DNA of 35,119 nucleotides from Calothrix membranacea FACHB-236 (GTDB taxonomy: Bacteria; Cyanobacteriota; Cyanobacteriia; Cyanobacteriales; Nostocaceae): NCBI RefSeq assembly GCF_014696315.1, contig NZ_JACJPX010000080.1, positions 1-35,119 on the forward strand, in the 5' to 3' direction. The notes below the pieces were generated by a model. That model was not told the origin of the DNA. It saw only the letters and a program-made list of their open reading frames with translations, and ran no database searches. Both the position numbers and the translations under genes were made by a program. Of the stretch, positions 19,001-25,853 are shown piece by piece; position 1 is the stretch's first letter; every line of letters begins with the position of its first letter.

Positions 19001-22000
19001 TGGTAACACTCCCCGGTAGTCCTTGCACGTTAATAACATCAAATCCAGAACTACCCCCTCCATTATCTAATCCAACAATTTTTATCGCACGAACTGGCTC
19101 AGTAAAACCAATCGAAGCTAGGTCAAAAATAGAGGTTGTTCCTCCATTACCAATCCCCAAGAAAGTAAAATCTTCAAAATTGGCACTGACAAAAACTTCA
19201 GCTTTCTCACCATATGCACCTACTTCTGGGATGAAAATATCATTTCCAGGATTATCAATTATGATTTCATCAGTAAAACCAACCGTAACATATGAACCTT
19301 TCGGAAGAGAAAGAGACCCTTGAGTATCACTGCCTAGAATAATATCGATGGGGACTAATACAGGAAAACGCCCAGCATTATCTGAACCATAGGCTTCATT
19401 GAATGTCCCTGTAGCACTGTTAAAATAGTCAAGTACGATATCAGCAAAGCCATCTCCTACACCTGTCTCTGTGCTAGTTGGAAAAGTTTGCTTAAAATCA
19501 GGTGGAACTATTTCACGAACAATGTACGTACCAGGTGAAAGATTATTAAATTCATACTCTCCTGTTTCATCAATATTAGGGGTGTTGGGGTTGTCTTTGG
19601 CTGTGACTTGGATAGGTTCTCCAGGATCGAGTTTCCCATTATTATTAGCATCTAAATAAATACTAACCCCTGCTAAACCTGGTTCAGTCCTCGAATTGAC
19701 TCGATTAGCTGTTACATTATAAGCACCGTCATTATCATCGTAATATCCTGGAACCCCATCAAAACTCCAGCCATCAGCAATACCTAAAAATAATCTAGTT
19801 GTACCTTCTGGAGCAACAAATTTATGTTGTTCGTTTGTACTGGTCAATCCATTACCAATAAAGAATACCTGTCCTATTTTTGGTGAAAGAATCTCAAACT
19901 CTTGGCCTAGAGCATTTGTTTTGAAATCTAAAGTTAAGGGTGTTGGGTTGTTTAAAGGATTATCATCATTTAAAAATACTCCAACTAATGCACCTTCAGC
20001 ACCTTCGTAGCCACTAATACCTTTTATACCTAATAGGCTGCTCCCATTTGCATTTCCTCCGTCTGGTGTAGCAAAAGGACGACTTGAACCATTGGAAAAG
20101 TCAATAGAGCCGGTTGCACTAAACGTGAATATATCTCCTGATGCTGCTTCTAATTGTTGTGGAAAAGTTTCTTGTAAGAAATCACTTCTGATAAAACTAT
20201 GTCGTAAAATGGGAAATGTAGAATTGCTCGTACCTAAAGGTGGGATAGTAACATCATCTCTTCCTGCTAAAAAGATAACATCGGTTCCTTGAACAGTTAA
20301 AGAAGTTGTCGTTGAATCATCAGTATTATCTCTAACTCCATTTTTGTTTAAATCATTCCATTTGATACCCTTAATTGTTCCGAGATTAGCTAAAGCTGGA
20401 ACTTCTACCTTAAAGGTTTGAACATCTGTACCACCACGACCATCATTGACTTCCACGCTAAAGTCATAAAATGGCTTTAAATCTGTTAATGGGGTAAAGC
20501 TTAAAACTCCATTCTCATCAATTTCTGCTCCCAAAGGTACGTTAATCAGCGTATAGGTAAGGTTATCTCCATCAGGATCAGTAGCTTCAACTTGGTAAGT
20601 ATATTTCTGTTGAGTTTCTGTATCAAAAACCAATTCAGGAGTGCTGCTAATCTCTGGTGCGCCGTTAATCCCTTCCCTAGTCAAGAATTTTTGCGCCCGT
20701 CCCTGATTACCTGCTGCATCCACCGCAACCATCGTAAACGGTGCTTTACCCGCTACTGGCATAGAAACATTAGTGAAGGTAAAATTACCCTGATCATCAG
20801 CTGTAACTCTTTGCTGGGTTTCTACCAATACCACTTCTAATCCTGGATCGGTTTGCCCGATCAGGGTGACAGTTCGCTCGGACGTAATCCCATCCCCTAA
20901 TACTCCCGTATCACTTTCGGGGGCTAATTCAAAACTTAGAGGTGGAGCGTTCCGGTCTAGAGTAAAACTTACCGTAACTATCTCAGATTCTAGACTAGAG
21001 CTATTAACCGCCTTGAATTGTAAGGTATTCGCCCCAGAGGGCAAAGAGCCATTAGCTAACAAATCATACTGCTCTAAGGAGATACTAAAACTGCCATCTG
21101 GGTTTAGCGCATCACTAACATCAACAAAGCCATTACCATTAAGATTTACTAGCACAGATGTAGCATCAGTTGTCTGTCCGCTAATAGTGGGGTCTAAGGT
21201 GAGGCGATCGCTAGCAGAAGCACCTGTATCATTGACTAAGTCAGCTTGGATTTGTGGTGGCTTTCCAGGGTTAGGGAGGAAATGATTGGGGTAGCTGCTG
21301 AGATCAGTTGGCGTTACCTTTTCTACATATATATATGGTCTGGCTGACAGCGACCCTTGACCATCACTGTCTAGCAAAATAACTGTTCCAGCTGTGTAAG
21401 TACTGAACTTGATATAACCATCAGCAATGGGATTCAAACCCCCATATCCAAAACTTGTCAAAACTACACTCAGGTCAATAACATCTTGGCGCAGTTCAAA
21501 GTCTTTGATAATATCGCCAGCATCTCTAATGCTTTGGTAAACAAATGTATCACTACCCAAACCGCCTGTGACTGTGTCTGCGCCTGCTTTACCAATAATG
21601 CGATCGCTCAACAGTGTACCTGTTAAAACATCACGTCCATCAGTACCGATAATTTCGTTTACTGATTGTTCTACTAGTAGGGTTTGACCGTTAATTGTGA
21701 CTATTTTGTGGTCATCTTCGGTTTTTAAATTTTGCAGTTTCCCTGGTGTTAAATCAGTGCCCTGAACTAGAGCAGCAAATATTTGACCTTCATCCCCAGG
21801 AGAATCGAGTGTATTTAATTGTGTATCTAAATAATGCCCTAGTTCTTCCTTAACAACTGTGGCGATCGCATCAATATTATTTGTTTCTAAAAATGCTTGT
21901 GAAAGATAAATAGTATTTGTCTGCTGACTAAAAGCTCCTGCTGATTGGATTTGTTCACTGTTAACAACTTCTATTGAGGGAAAATAATTCCCATTTGCAA

Positions 22001-22448
22001 GGGAGGCAATTAAATTTGTAGCGGTTTGGAATTGCCATTCATACCCAAAAGCTAGTTGCAAGCTAGAAAGAAAATCTGACCGAGTTAAAAACTCCTTTAA
22101 GGAGTCTCTTACCTTCACAATTGCTGATGATAGCGAACTACCCCAGTCAGCAGGTAACGGCGGAAAGGAGAAGTTAGCTGCTTCTGCATTTACTATTGAG
22201 GAAATTCCCAACAGAGTATCTGCTGTTTGTGAAGGAAAACTTGGTTGAGCGAGGACGCTGATAGACGCTGGCGGTAACGACGCTGGAGTAAAGACCGGGA
22301 TAGAGTTTATCTTGTCAAAAGCAAGCAGGCTAGAAGGTAATCCCCTAAAGCTCTCTAATTCTGGAAACGATGGCTGATGGTCAAGAGGAAATTCAGTACT
22401 AAGACCCAGATTGCCTTGGTTGAAAAGATTAAATTCTAAATTTTCCAT
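13047..22448 (-). CDS. giant RHS repeat protein with thrombospondin C-like domain
   Basis: 3,133 residues, paralogous to the RHS gene at 3.1-11.8 kb. Approximate order: zincin-like N-terminal domain with EELGHYLD (about 200); RTX-like segment (264-390); Ig-like modules (395-595); putative-Ig/cadherin repeat (596-682); SdrD-like modules (685-990); an unassigned beta-rich region (1000-1145); a thrombospondin C-terminal-like domain (about 1196-1399; key stretches DDDLMGFVFGYQ, FYLFDWKQ, VKTLFHN); two more putative-Ig repeats and Ig modules; RHS N-terminal shell (about 1780); YD repeats (1930-2950); core with YYLRARYYDPVIGRFVSRD and DPTGQ (2953-3014). The final 119 residues contain a glycine-zipper-like segment (GAALGATIGGTIAY, about 3061) and other hydrophobic stretches but no recognised toxin fold. 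It may be a pore-like tip, or a pre-toxin segment left after loss of the toxin. Probably surface-located or secreted. Confidence 0.92.
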   Translation of the reverse strand: MENLEFNLFNQGNLGLSTEFPLDHQPSFPELESFRGLPSSLLAFDKINSIPVFTPASLPPASISVLAQPSFPSQTADTLLGISSIVNAEAANFSFPPLPADWGSSLSSAIVKVRDSLKEFLTRSDFLSSLQLAFGYEWQFQTATNLIASLANGNYFPSIEVVNSEQIQSAGAFSQQTNTIYLSQAFLETNNIDAIATVVKEELGHYLDTQLNTLDSPGDEGQIFAALVQGTDLTPGKLQNLKTEDDHKIVTINGQTLLVEQSVNEIIGTDGRDVLTGTLLSDRIIGKAGADTVTGGLGSDTFVYQSIRDAGDIIKDFELRQDVIDLSVVLTSFGYGGLNPIADGYIKFSTYTAGTVILLDSDGQGSLSARPYIYVEKVTPTDLSSYPNHFLPNPGKPPQIQADLVNDTGASASDRLTLDPTISGQTTDATSVLVNLNGNGFVDVSDALNPDGSFSISLEQYDLLANGSLPSGANTLQFKAVNSSSLESEIVTVSFTLDRNAPPLSFELAPESDTGVLGDGITSERTVTLIGQTDPGLEVVLVETQQRVTADDQGNFTFTNVSMPVAGKAPFTMVAVDAAGNQGRAQKFLTREGINGAPEISSTPELVFDTETQQKYTYQVEATDPDGDNLTYTLINVPLGAEIDENGVLSFTPLTDLKPFYDFSVEVNDGRGGTDVQTFKVEVPALANLGTIKGIKWNDLNKNGVRDNTDDSTTTSLTVQGTDVIFLAGRDDVTIPPLGTSNSTFPILRHSFIRSDFLQETFPQQLEAASGDIFTFSATGSIDFSNGSSRPFATPDGGNANGSSLLGIKGISGYEGAEGALVGVFLNDDNPLNNPTPLTLDFKTNALGQEFEILSPKIGQVFFIGNGLTSTNEQHKFVAPEGTTRLFLGIADGWSFDGVPGYYDDNDGAYNVTANRVNSRTEPGLAGVSIYLDANNNGKLDPGEPIQVTAKDNPNTPNIDETGEYEFNNLSPGTYIVREIVPPDFKQTFPTSTETGVGDGFADIVLDYFNSATGTFNEAYGSDNAGRFPVLVPIDIILGSDTQGSLSLPKGSYVTVGFTDEIIIDNPGNDIFIPEVGAYGEKAEVFVSANFEDFTFLGIGNGGTTSIFDLASIGFTEPVRAIKIVGLDNGGGSSGFDVINVQGLPGSVTSPDFYTVELEVGEVVENINFGNAKVVINQNPTIVSKPITQITKNLSQGEPELIDLSTWSIVNYELFSQPDAQWVIQPGNTEVEQIINSDASILLGDFDLSADRIEGTWNVNSFSDDDLMGFVFGYQDSEHFYLFDWKQASQNDPLGFAEQGMSLKVVNANSPLTGKDLWATIGNGERVKTLFHNTIPWSEFTDYQFALDFTPRKFTITVSEGKTVLESFTIEDDTYTNGKFGFYNYSQSNVSYQGFTKANIFLGDYFYDVEAIDADGDVLTYSLLESPNDATIDSYTGEISWKPTTEGLYDFTVQVEDGNGGIDTQSFVVEVTNENQAPIITSIPDRDVLVNNEYSYQVEVFDGDGDDLSYALTTAPIDMTVDENGLIVWNSHQEGTFAVEVKVSDGQGGVTTQSYEINVIGVTEDTEAPQVNLGFNSIVLKLGETLNLQIQGFDNVGLADLDLSFNNNSLALSPDITTNGLINTASVTLNKVGVFQVVAKATDLAGNIDTEVISVRVINPNDKTAPIVALDLSAFDPFNPIISEPTNIIGTINDPELEFYRVELAPVDLVDLSNPAAKDSDYITIAEGKGNVDNGILAKIDPLLYRNDTYYVRVYTQDYSGNINVEGLVLGINTQNKPGSFALEFTDLSIPLTGIPIEIQRRYDSLDAKFSGDFGYGWNLGFQDAQIQEASPTGVDLSFDDFFGGNSFTVGTRVTLTTPDGRRVGFTFNPTPDAASFLGTRYKPTFTPDAGVYDRLEVDYTPLTLRSDGSVGLFLFGFTYNPSQYRLITKDGITYRYDQHKGLLDITDKNGNKLTYTNAGIVSSTGQSITFQRDAQGRITEIIDPSGKSLKYNYDAKGDLIAFTDSTNNKTQFTYDTTQTHYLREITDPLGRKGIRTEYDDQGRLIRLIDAEGNALDLSYSSGASSQTVKDPLGNTITRVFDVQGNVVQEVDALGGITQRTFDNNNNLLSETDPEGNTKTYTYDSRGNKLTETDGEGNVTRYTYNANNKLLTETDGLGNTTTYAYDAKDNLFSRKDSLGNVTSYKYDARGNLIAVIYPTGKESTFVYDLYGNLTQLIDPTGAKTSFTYDKNGRVATTTDALGAITNYIYDAQGRLIEKADPEGSSCGCARGITKTEYNAAGEKIAEIDALGRRTEYRYNDRGLLIETILPDETPNDLSDNPRIKNEYDKVDRLIASIDEAGRKTHYFYDKLGRRIEVIYPDATPNDLSDNPRTQTEYDKAGRVIAEIDELGNRTEFVYDQAGRQIIVRNALGQETQYIYDAAGRQISTIDALGRDTDYVYDALGRLLVTEYVDGTKQSTTYDALGRIIAQADQANNTTRFEYDGLGRLTAVVDSLNQLTEYKYDAVGNMIEQKDANGHVTKFEYDSLRRRQAMILPDGQRNETIHNKIGNLIRTTDFNGVTTTYEYDARDRLIQKSFSDGTPTETFSYTLTGELATVTDNRGVTNYVYDQRDRLLSRTEADTRQIAYTYDLAGNITSLIVPSGTTSYTYDPLNRLATVTDPDSGVSRYSYDVVGNLIKTEFPNGVSETQTYNALNRLTYLENRNQTGIISSYSYTLDAVGNRMKVEENNGRVVEYSYDQLYRLTQEKITDAVAGNKIVTYKFDPVGNRLERVDSVEGTTAYSYDANDRLLEEVLGGKVTQYEYDNNGNLTATIENGQTQTQYEWNAKGELVAVETTENGETGRVEFEYDHEGIRVAIKIDGEETRFLIDSNQQEYAQVIEEYQTNSTVDASYVHGWDLISQENADGRIYYQVDGLDSTRLLTNNKGVIVQEYNYDAYGNLTWEIGDESNNYLFTGEHIDDATDGYYLRARYYDPVIGRFVSRDSFEGFKDQPVTLHDYLYANVNPVLFTDPTGQSVLINRAVTIGTITGAILAPTFDIVCKASVDELGEVTISREIRKSVAGAALGATIGGTIAYSTLKLLYTGNSIIDSFLVSQFMKTQVLFKVPTIGVLSLGGKIFVLENCDFLEFISAGF

Positions 22449-23401
22449 TGGGGATTTCTACTCTAGCTTATGCAACGCCGTCTAATGCAGTTATTAATCA
22501 ATTGATACTTGTAGCTTGACTACTTCGCACCAAAAACTCACTCAACTACTAGTCAAAAAAACAGAAGAAAATTTGGGACTAAGTTTGGGTTGTACTTATA
22601 AATTGATGGAGATGATGTCAATAGCATCATCTACCTGCTATTTTTATATAGTGATAGCAATGACTATCACTTAGCAGAGTTACAGTTTTTTGGCTCACTC
22701 AATTAAGATTTATTCCCTCAACTCAGCAAGAAAAGTTTATGAAAATATTCCCATAAAAGCTCTATCTCTGGTATTTGCACAGAAGATAACAACCCCTAAA
22801 TGGGGTACATAAATTTTCATTTCTTATAATGGAAATTACCTGAGATTTGTTGATGAAGATAGAACTTTTAAAATAATAATATCGGCAAAATTATAGATTT
22901 TTAATGAAAATTCTGCCTTTTTATATAAAGTTCCAGTAAATATACTGAAAATCAGGCTAATAAGCTGATAGATATTTATTGACAACATTACCCAAATATG
23001 AAACATAATAAAATAACACTTTTCTGCGAAGCACTTGGGGAATATAGCAATCCGATTTGATTTTGAGAAATCACTTGTAGATGCAGGGAAAAGGCAGGAT
23101 CAGCAAATCAGAAAACTTGAAGTATAGGGAATTTGTTCAAAAATAAAATAATAATTATAAATGTGAACTCACTAGACATTTGCTCATAGCTCAATCCTGA
23201 AAAATAGAGGCGCTGACCACTTTGAGATTTAGCCAAAAGGCAAATTTTTAATTTATAAATTCGCTTGACTCTTCCCCATGAACAATTATGAGCTTGGTCA
23301 TTATGGTAATTTTTCTTCCCATTAGAAACAAATGCATTTGAATGCTTAAACTACTCGTTCACAAAAATGATTAAAAAGTCCAAAAATAGTTAAAACTTTT
23401 A
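22449..23401. other. AT-rich upstream region of the second RHS gene
   Basis: About 950 bp with no supportable gene on either strand. The RHS2 promoter must lie in the left part. The only clear structure is a short inverted repeat at 22650-22671, listed separately. The remainder up to the small membrane-protein gene is AT-rich and shows nothing I can name. Confidence 0.5.
22650..22671. promoter_or_regulatory. inverted repeat upstream of the second RHS gene
   Basis: AGTGATAG and CTATCACT form a perfect 8-bp inverted repeat with a 6-nt spacer, about 200 bp before the RHS2 start codon. It has the size of an operator for a dimeric regulator. No regulator gene is nearby and no comparable repeat was seen before the first RHS gene, so the role is a guess. 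Confidence 0.3.
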
Positions 23402-23899
23402 TTACTCTCTAGGGCATTTTCCCAAATTAACATAATCTCGGAAACTTTTATTGAATAGATGAGACTTTGATTGCCACCATCTGTATATTCCGGGTGCTTC
23501 TAATTGAGAGTGCATATACCGACACCAGCCCATCCATAATTCTTCATCAAGGATATGATTTTTATACTGATAATATAAACTCTCATACAAGTTAAAGTAA
23601 CTAGCAATAATTTTATTAAACCTATTTAATTGATTTTTATTAAGCTGCTCGATATTATTTAAACCATTTTGATAAATATTTGCCAATTCTTCTTCTTGAG
23701 TAATAAGTGCCTCAAGAGTGGCAAAAGCATTAATTATTGAATGATAAGTTGCACTTTTTGTAGCCCTAGTATTGTCCCTTACTTGGCGAGCCAGATATAA
23801 CAGAGAGATAATTACTGCTATAGCTTGAATAATATTAGTGATTGTTTGAATAATTGCAGAATAATCCGTTATGGAGAGAGAAGTCTGAGCCAATATCAT
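23402..23899 (-). CDS. small one-helix membrane protein of unknown function
   Basis: 165 residues from ATG 23899, with a purine-rich ribosome binding site (AAGGA) about 8 bp upstream. Residues 14-41 form one hydrophobic membrane helix (IIQTITNIIQAIAVIISLLY), followed by ARQVRDNTRATKSATYHSII and a helical cytoplasmic-type domain rich in Asn, Gln and Trp. This layout, a helix then LARQVRDNTRAT, recurs in many bacterial small membrane proteins of unknown function. It has no obvious partner: large non-coding gaps separate it from genes on both sides. A link to the RHS gene in front of it (as immunity or accessory protein) cannot be shown; it lies upstream of that gene, not in the usual downstream position. 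Confidence 0.82.
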   Translation of the reverse strand: MILAQTSLSITDYSAIIQTITNIIQAIAVIISLLYLARQVRDNTRATKSATYHSIINAFATLEALITQEEELANIYQNGLNNIEQLNKNQLNRFNKIIASYFNLYESLYYQYKNHILDEELWMGWCRYMHSQLEAPGIYRWWQSKSHLFNKSFRDYVNLGKCPRE

Positions 23900-24418
23900 T
23901 TTCCGTTCCTTCTATGAGTAGAACTTACATAACTAGAGGTCTGACTCGTTATGAAATGGGAGTTTTCTAGAGTCCACCATCCGCTAAAAGCAAGCTCTGC
24001 TTTTTATCCTCAATTTAGAGCGAACTTGTGAGGAATTTGTGAGTATATACGTAAATTTACTTAAAGTTACAAAGTAACAATGAAATTAGCTAAGAAGTCG
24101 TCATTTTCTAGAAACTAGTGCATAGCGGCAAAAGTTTCTAACCAGTCGTGATGGTAGTGCTGAGTCCTAAGTTATGAGTTGAATTTTTTACTGATTAGTT
24201 ATTTCTGCCAGTCTGCACTAGTATATGTTAAACATCGCCCCGCCCCCATAGCCAATACTTCGCAAAAGTGTTGCGCGACATTACCTACTCTAAACCCTTG
24301 ATGTGAGCAGATCATCGATTTCATAGAGTCAGTGTTTCTTAGTTTTTTCTTTCTCCAAAACTGGGTGAAGAAAACAGCAGTGTATCTGGGGGTTCGCACC
24401 CCCAGATACCACACTTGG
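23900..24418. other. non-coding stretch between membrane protein and ParR-like gene
   Basis: About 520 bp. Open frames here run through the terminator at 24382-24409 and overlap the end of the ParR-like gene, so I do not accept them. A weak AT-rich hairpin (AAAAGCA / TGCTTTT) lies at 23986-24004. No tRNA or recognised RNA element was seen. Confidence 0.5.
24382..24409 (-). terminator. strong hairpin after the parMR-like operon
   Basis: A perfect 11-bp inverted repeat, GTATCTGGGGG / CCCCCAGATAC, with a 6-nt loop, starting 10 bp past the stop of the ParR-like gene. The T-tract on the minus strand is weak (ACACTGCTGTTTTC), but position and stability fit transcription termination or 3'-end protection of the parMR-like mRNA. 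Confidence 0.7.
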
Positions 24419-24724
24419 TTACAAATCAAAATCAAGAGTAAAAGTTTCGCCATCTGAAGTTTCTTGAATTTCTTGTGTAGATGGCGTTGAAGTAGACTGT
24501 TCTTCTAGGTTTTGCTTTGTAGCATTAGGAGTAACAACAGGTGTATATGTGACTGCTGGATATATCGGGAATGCACCTTTTTTAAACGCAAAATAGCAAT
24601 CAATGATAAAGTAAAGCGTCTCTAGGTAACTTTTATCTAATTGTTGTGATTCTGCAAATATGCGTTCGCGGTAGCTGTCTTTAATACGAATTTTTTCTGG
24701 GGTTGAGTCTTGTTTGTCTGCCAT
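24419..24724 (-). CDS. ParR-like plasmid segregation adaptor (putative)
   Basis: 101 residues from ATG 24724, 22 bp after the ParM-like stop. A TTG at 24766 would extend it by 14 residues and overlap the upstream gene, and is less likely. Residues 8-45 (PEKIRIKDSYRERIFAESQQ, then helices LETLYFIIDCYF) look like a small DNA-binding dimer of ribbon-helix-helix type. The rest is a low-complexity Thr/Pro/Glu tail ending in acidic DFDL. In ParMRC systems ParR binds the centromere repeats, and its C-terminal tail contacts the actin filament. Assignment rests mainly on the position after a ParM-like gene and on size; sequence similarity to characterised ParR is not evident. Confidence 0.65.
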   Translation of the reverse strand: MADKQDSTPEKIRIKDSYRERIFAESQQLDKSYLETLYFIIDCYFAFKKGAFPIYPAVTYTPVVTPNATKQNLEEQSTSTPSTQEIQETSDGETFTLDFDL

Positions 24725-24746
24725 TGTTATCTTCGACAAAGTATGC

Positions 24747-25688
24747 TTAGGTATTCTTTTTGACAATTGCTTTAGCCATCTCTAGGAGCCCAAAGGCATT
24801 AGCTTCTACTGGATTATCCAGAATTCTGAACCCATTCTTCTCTAAAAGCTTCTTAAATCCAGGTAACAGACAACCGCCACCAATAGCCCAAATTTCGTCT
24901 CCAGCGTGTTTGGCATCAAGTGTGAGATTCACAACTTTCTTCAAGTATTTTTCGTACCAGTCCTTTAAACAAGCACTGTAGACATCTTTGATATCAATGT
25001 CACGGCTATACCTGGTATGTCCCATTTCTAGACAAAATCGAATTTTTGATGGGTCACCGATTTTACCGCCATTGAGATGTTTCATCTTTTGAGAGATATC
25101 CTCTATGAGAACTTCTACACCTGTGGGATAAGGAGTGTGAACTTCACGCTTACCTTGGCTGTACCGAGAATACAGTGTTGTACCATTGCCAAAGTCTAAA
25201 ACGGTTAATTTTGAGGGAAGTTGTTGGCCAAACAATGCACCCATTCCCTCTGGGACGACTTTGAGTACTTCAATCTTGACCTCTGAAACTTTGCCAGCAA
25301 GTATTGGTTGGTATTCACCGTTGAGTACTTGTTTTAAGTCTCCTGCCAAACCAACATCATGTAGGCTGACGACTAACTTTAAATGCCAAGCCTTACGGTG
25401 TGGTAGATGTGCCAATGCACCCAATAATGTAATCAGTGCATTATTGACTTTATTTTCATTACTGTCAGTGTTGCGTTCAAAATGATAACCTGTGCGAAAA
25501 GCAGATTCGCCGACGGTGTAGGCAGTACCATTAAAAACTACTCTTCCGGGAACATCTTCCATGTCAACAGAAGAAATGTAACTGGGAACGCGAACAACAT
25601 CAAAACCATCGACTAAAAGTTTGATGCTACCGTAACCGTTATCAAAGCCGGAGGGAAAAATTTTTTGTAAGGTGTGAATGTTGGTCAT
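24747..25688 (-). CDS. parM: ParM-like plasmid segregation actin (ATPase)
   Basis: 313 residues from ATG 25688. Upstream in-frame starts at 25706 (ATG), 25739 (ATG) and 25742 (GTG) would add 6-18 residues; the chosen one puts the first nucleotide-binding motif near residue 15, as usual in this family, but no start has a good ribosome binding site. Actin-fold motifs: phosphate-1 GFDNGYGSIKL (about 14-24), phosphate-2 VLDFGNGTT (about 163-171), adenosine motif AIGGGCLLPGF (about 265-275). ParM-type proteins polymerise with ATP and push plasmid copies apart through ParR bound at parC. Its neighbours fit this: a small ParR-like gene downstream and repeats (25743-25829) upstream that look like parC and promoter in one. 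Confidence 0.85.
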   Translation of the reverse strand: MTNIHTLQKIFPSGFDNGYGSIKLLVDGFDVVRVPSYISSVDMEDVPGRVVFNGTAYTVGESAFRTGYHFERNTDSNENKVNNALITLLGALAHLPHRKAWHLKLVVSLHDVGLAGDLKQVLNGEYQPILAGKVSEVKIEVLKVVPEGMGALFGQQLPSKLTVLDFGNGTTLYSRYSQGKREVHTPYPTGVEVLIEDISQKMKHLNGGKIGDPSKIRFCLEMGHTRYSRDIDIKDVYSACLKDWYEKYLKKVVNLTLDAKHAGDEIWAIGGGCLLPGFKKLLEKNGFRILDNPVEANAFGLLEMAKAIVKKNT

Positions 25689-25742
25689 GGGGGTCAAGTG
25701 GGGCATAAAGTATGAATGAGCAAAAAATACCCTAAGCATCAC

Positions 25743-25829
25743 CTATATATACCCTATATAGGAGGTAAAATGAGCATAAAAATTTTCAAGTATTTATAGG
25801 GTATATATAGCACCTACTTATACCCCATA
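25743..25829. repeat. putative parC centromere/operator of the ParM system
   Basis: The gap upstream of the ParM-like gene is made of related elements. CTATATATACCCTATA (25743-25758) recurs as an exact inverse complement at 25795-25810, and a third, imperfect direct copy (ACCTACTTATACCCCATA, 15 of 18 matching the first site plus two flanking bases) lies at 25812-25829. A partial ATACCCTA is at 25727-25734. The first copy is also nested in a hyphenated palindrome, CTATATA-TACCC-TATATAG. In ParMRC systems the centromere sits just upstream of parM, carries iterated ParR sites and doubles as promoter/operator. The fit is good, but binding is inferred. Confidence 0.7.
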
Positions 25830-25853
25830 AATTTTTGTAGACTGCTAACAATG

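Noticed and set aside
3101-22448. many plus-strand open frames of 60-140 codons opposite the two RHS genes
   Set aside because: They are shadows of long, repetitive minus-strand coding regions with clear domain content.
24199-24453. 84-codon open frame on the minus strand
   Set aside because: It runs through the strong hairpin at 24382-24409 and overlaps the end of the ParR-like gene; Cys/Trp-rich composition does not look like a real protein.
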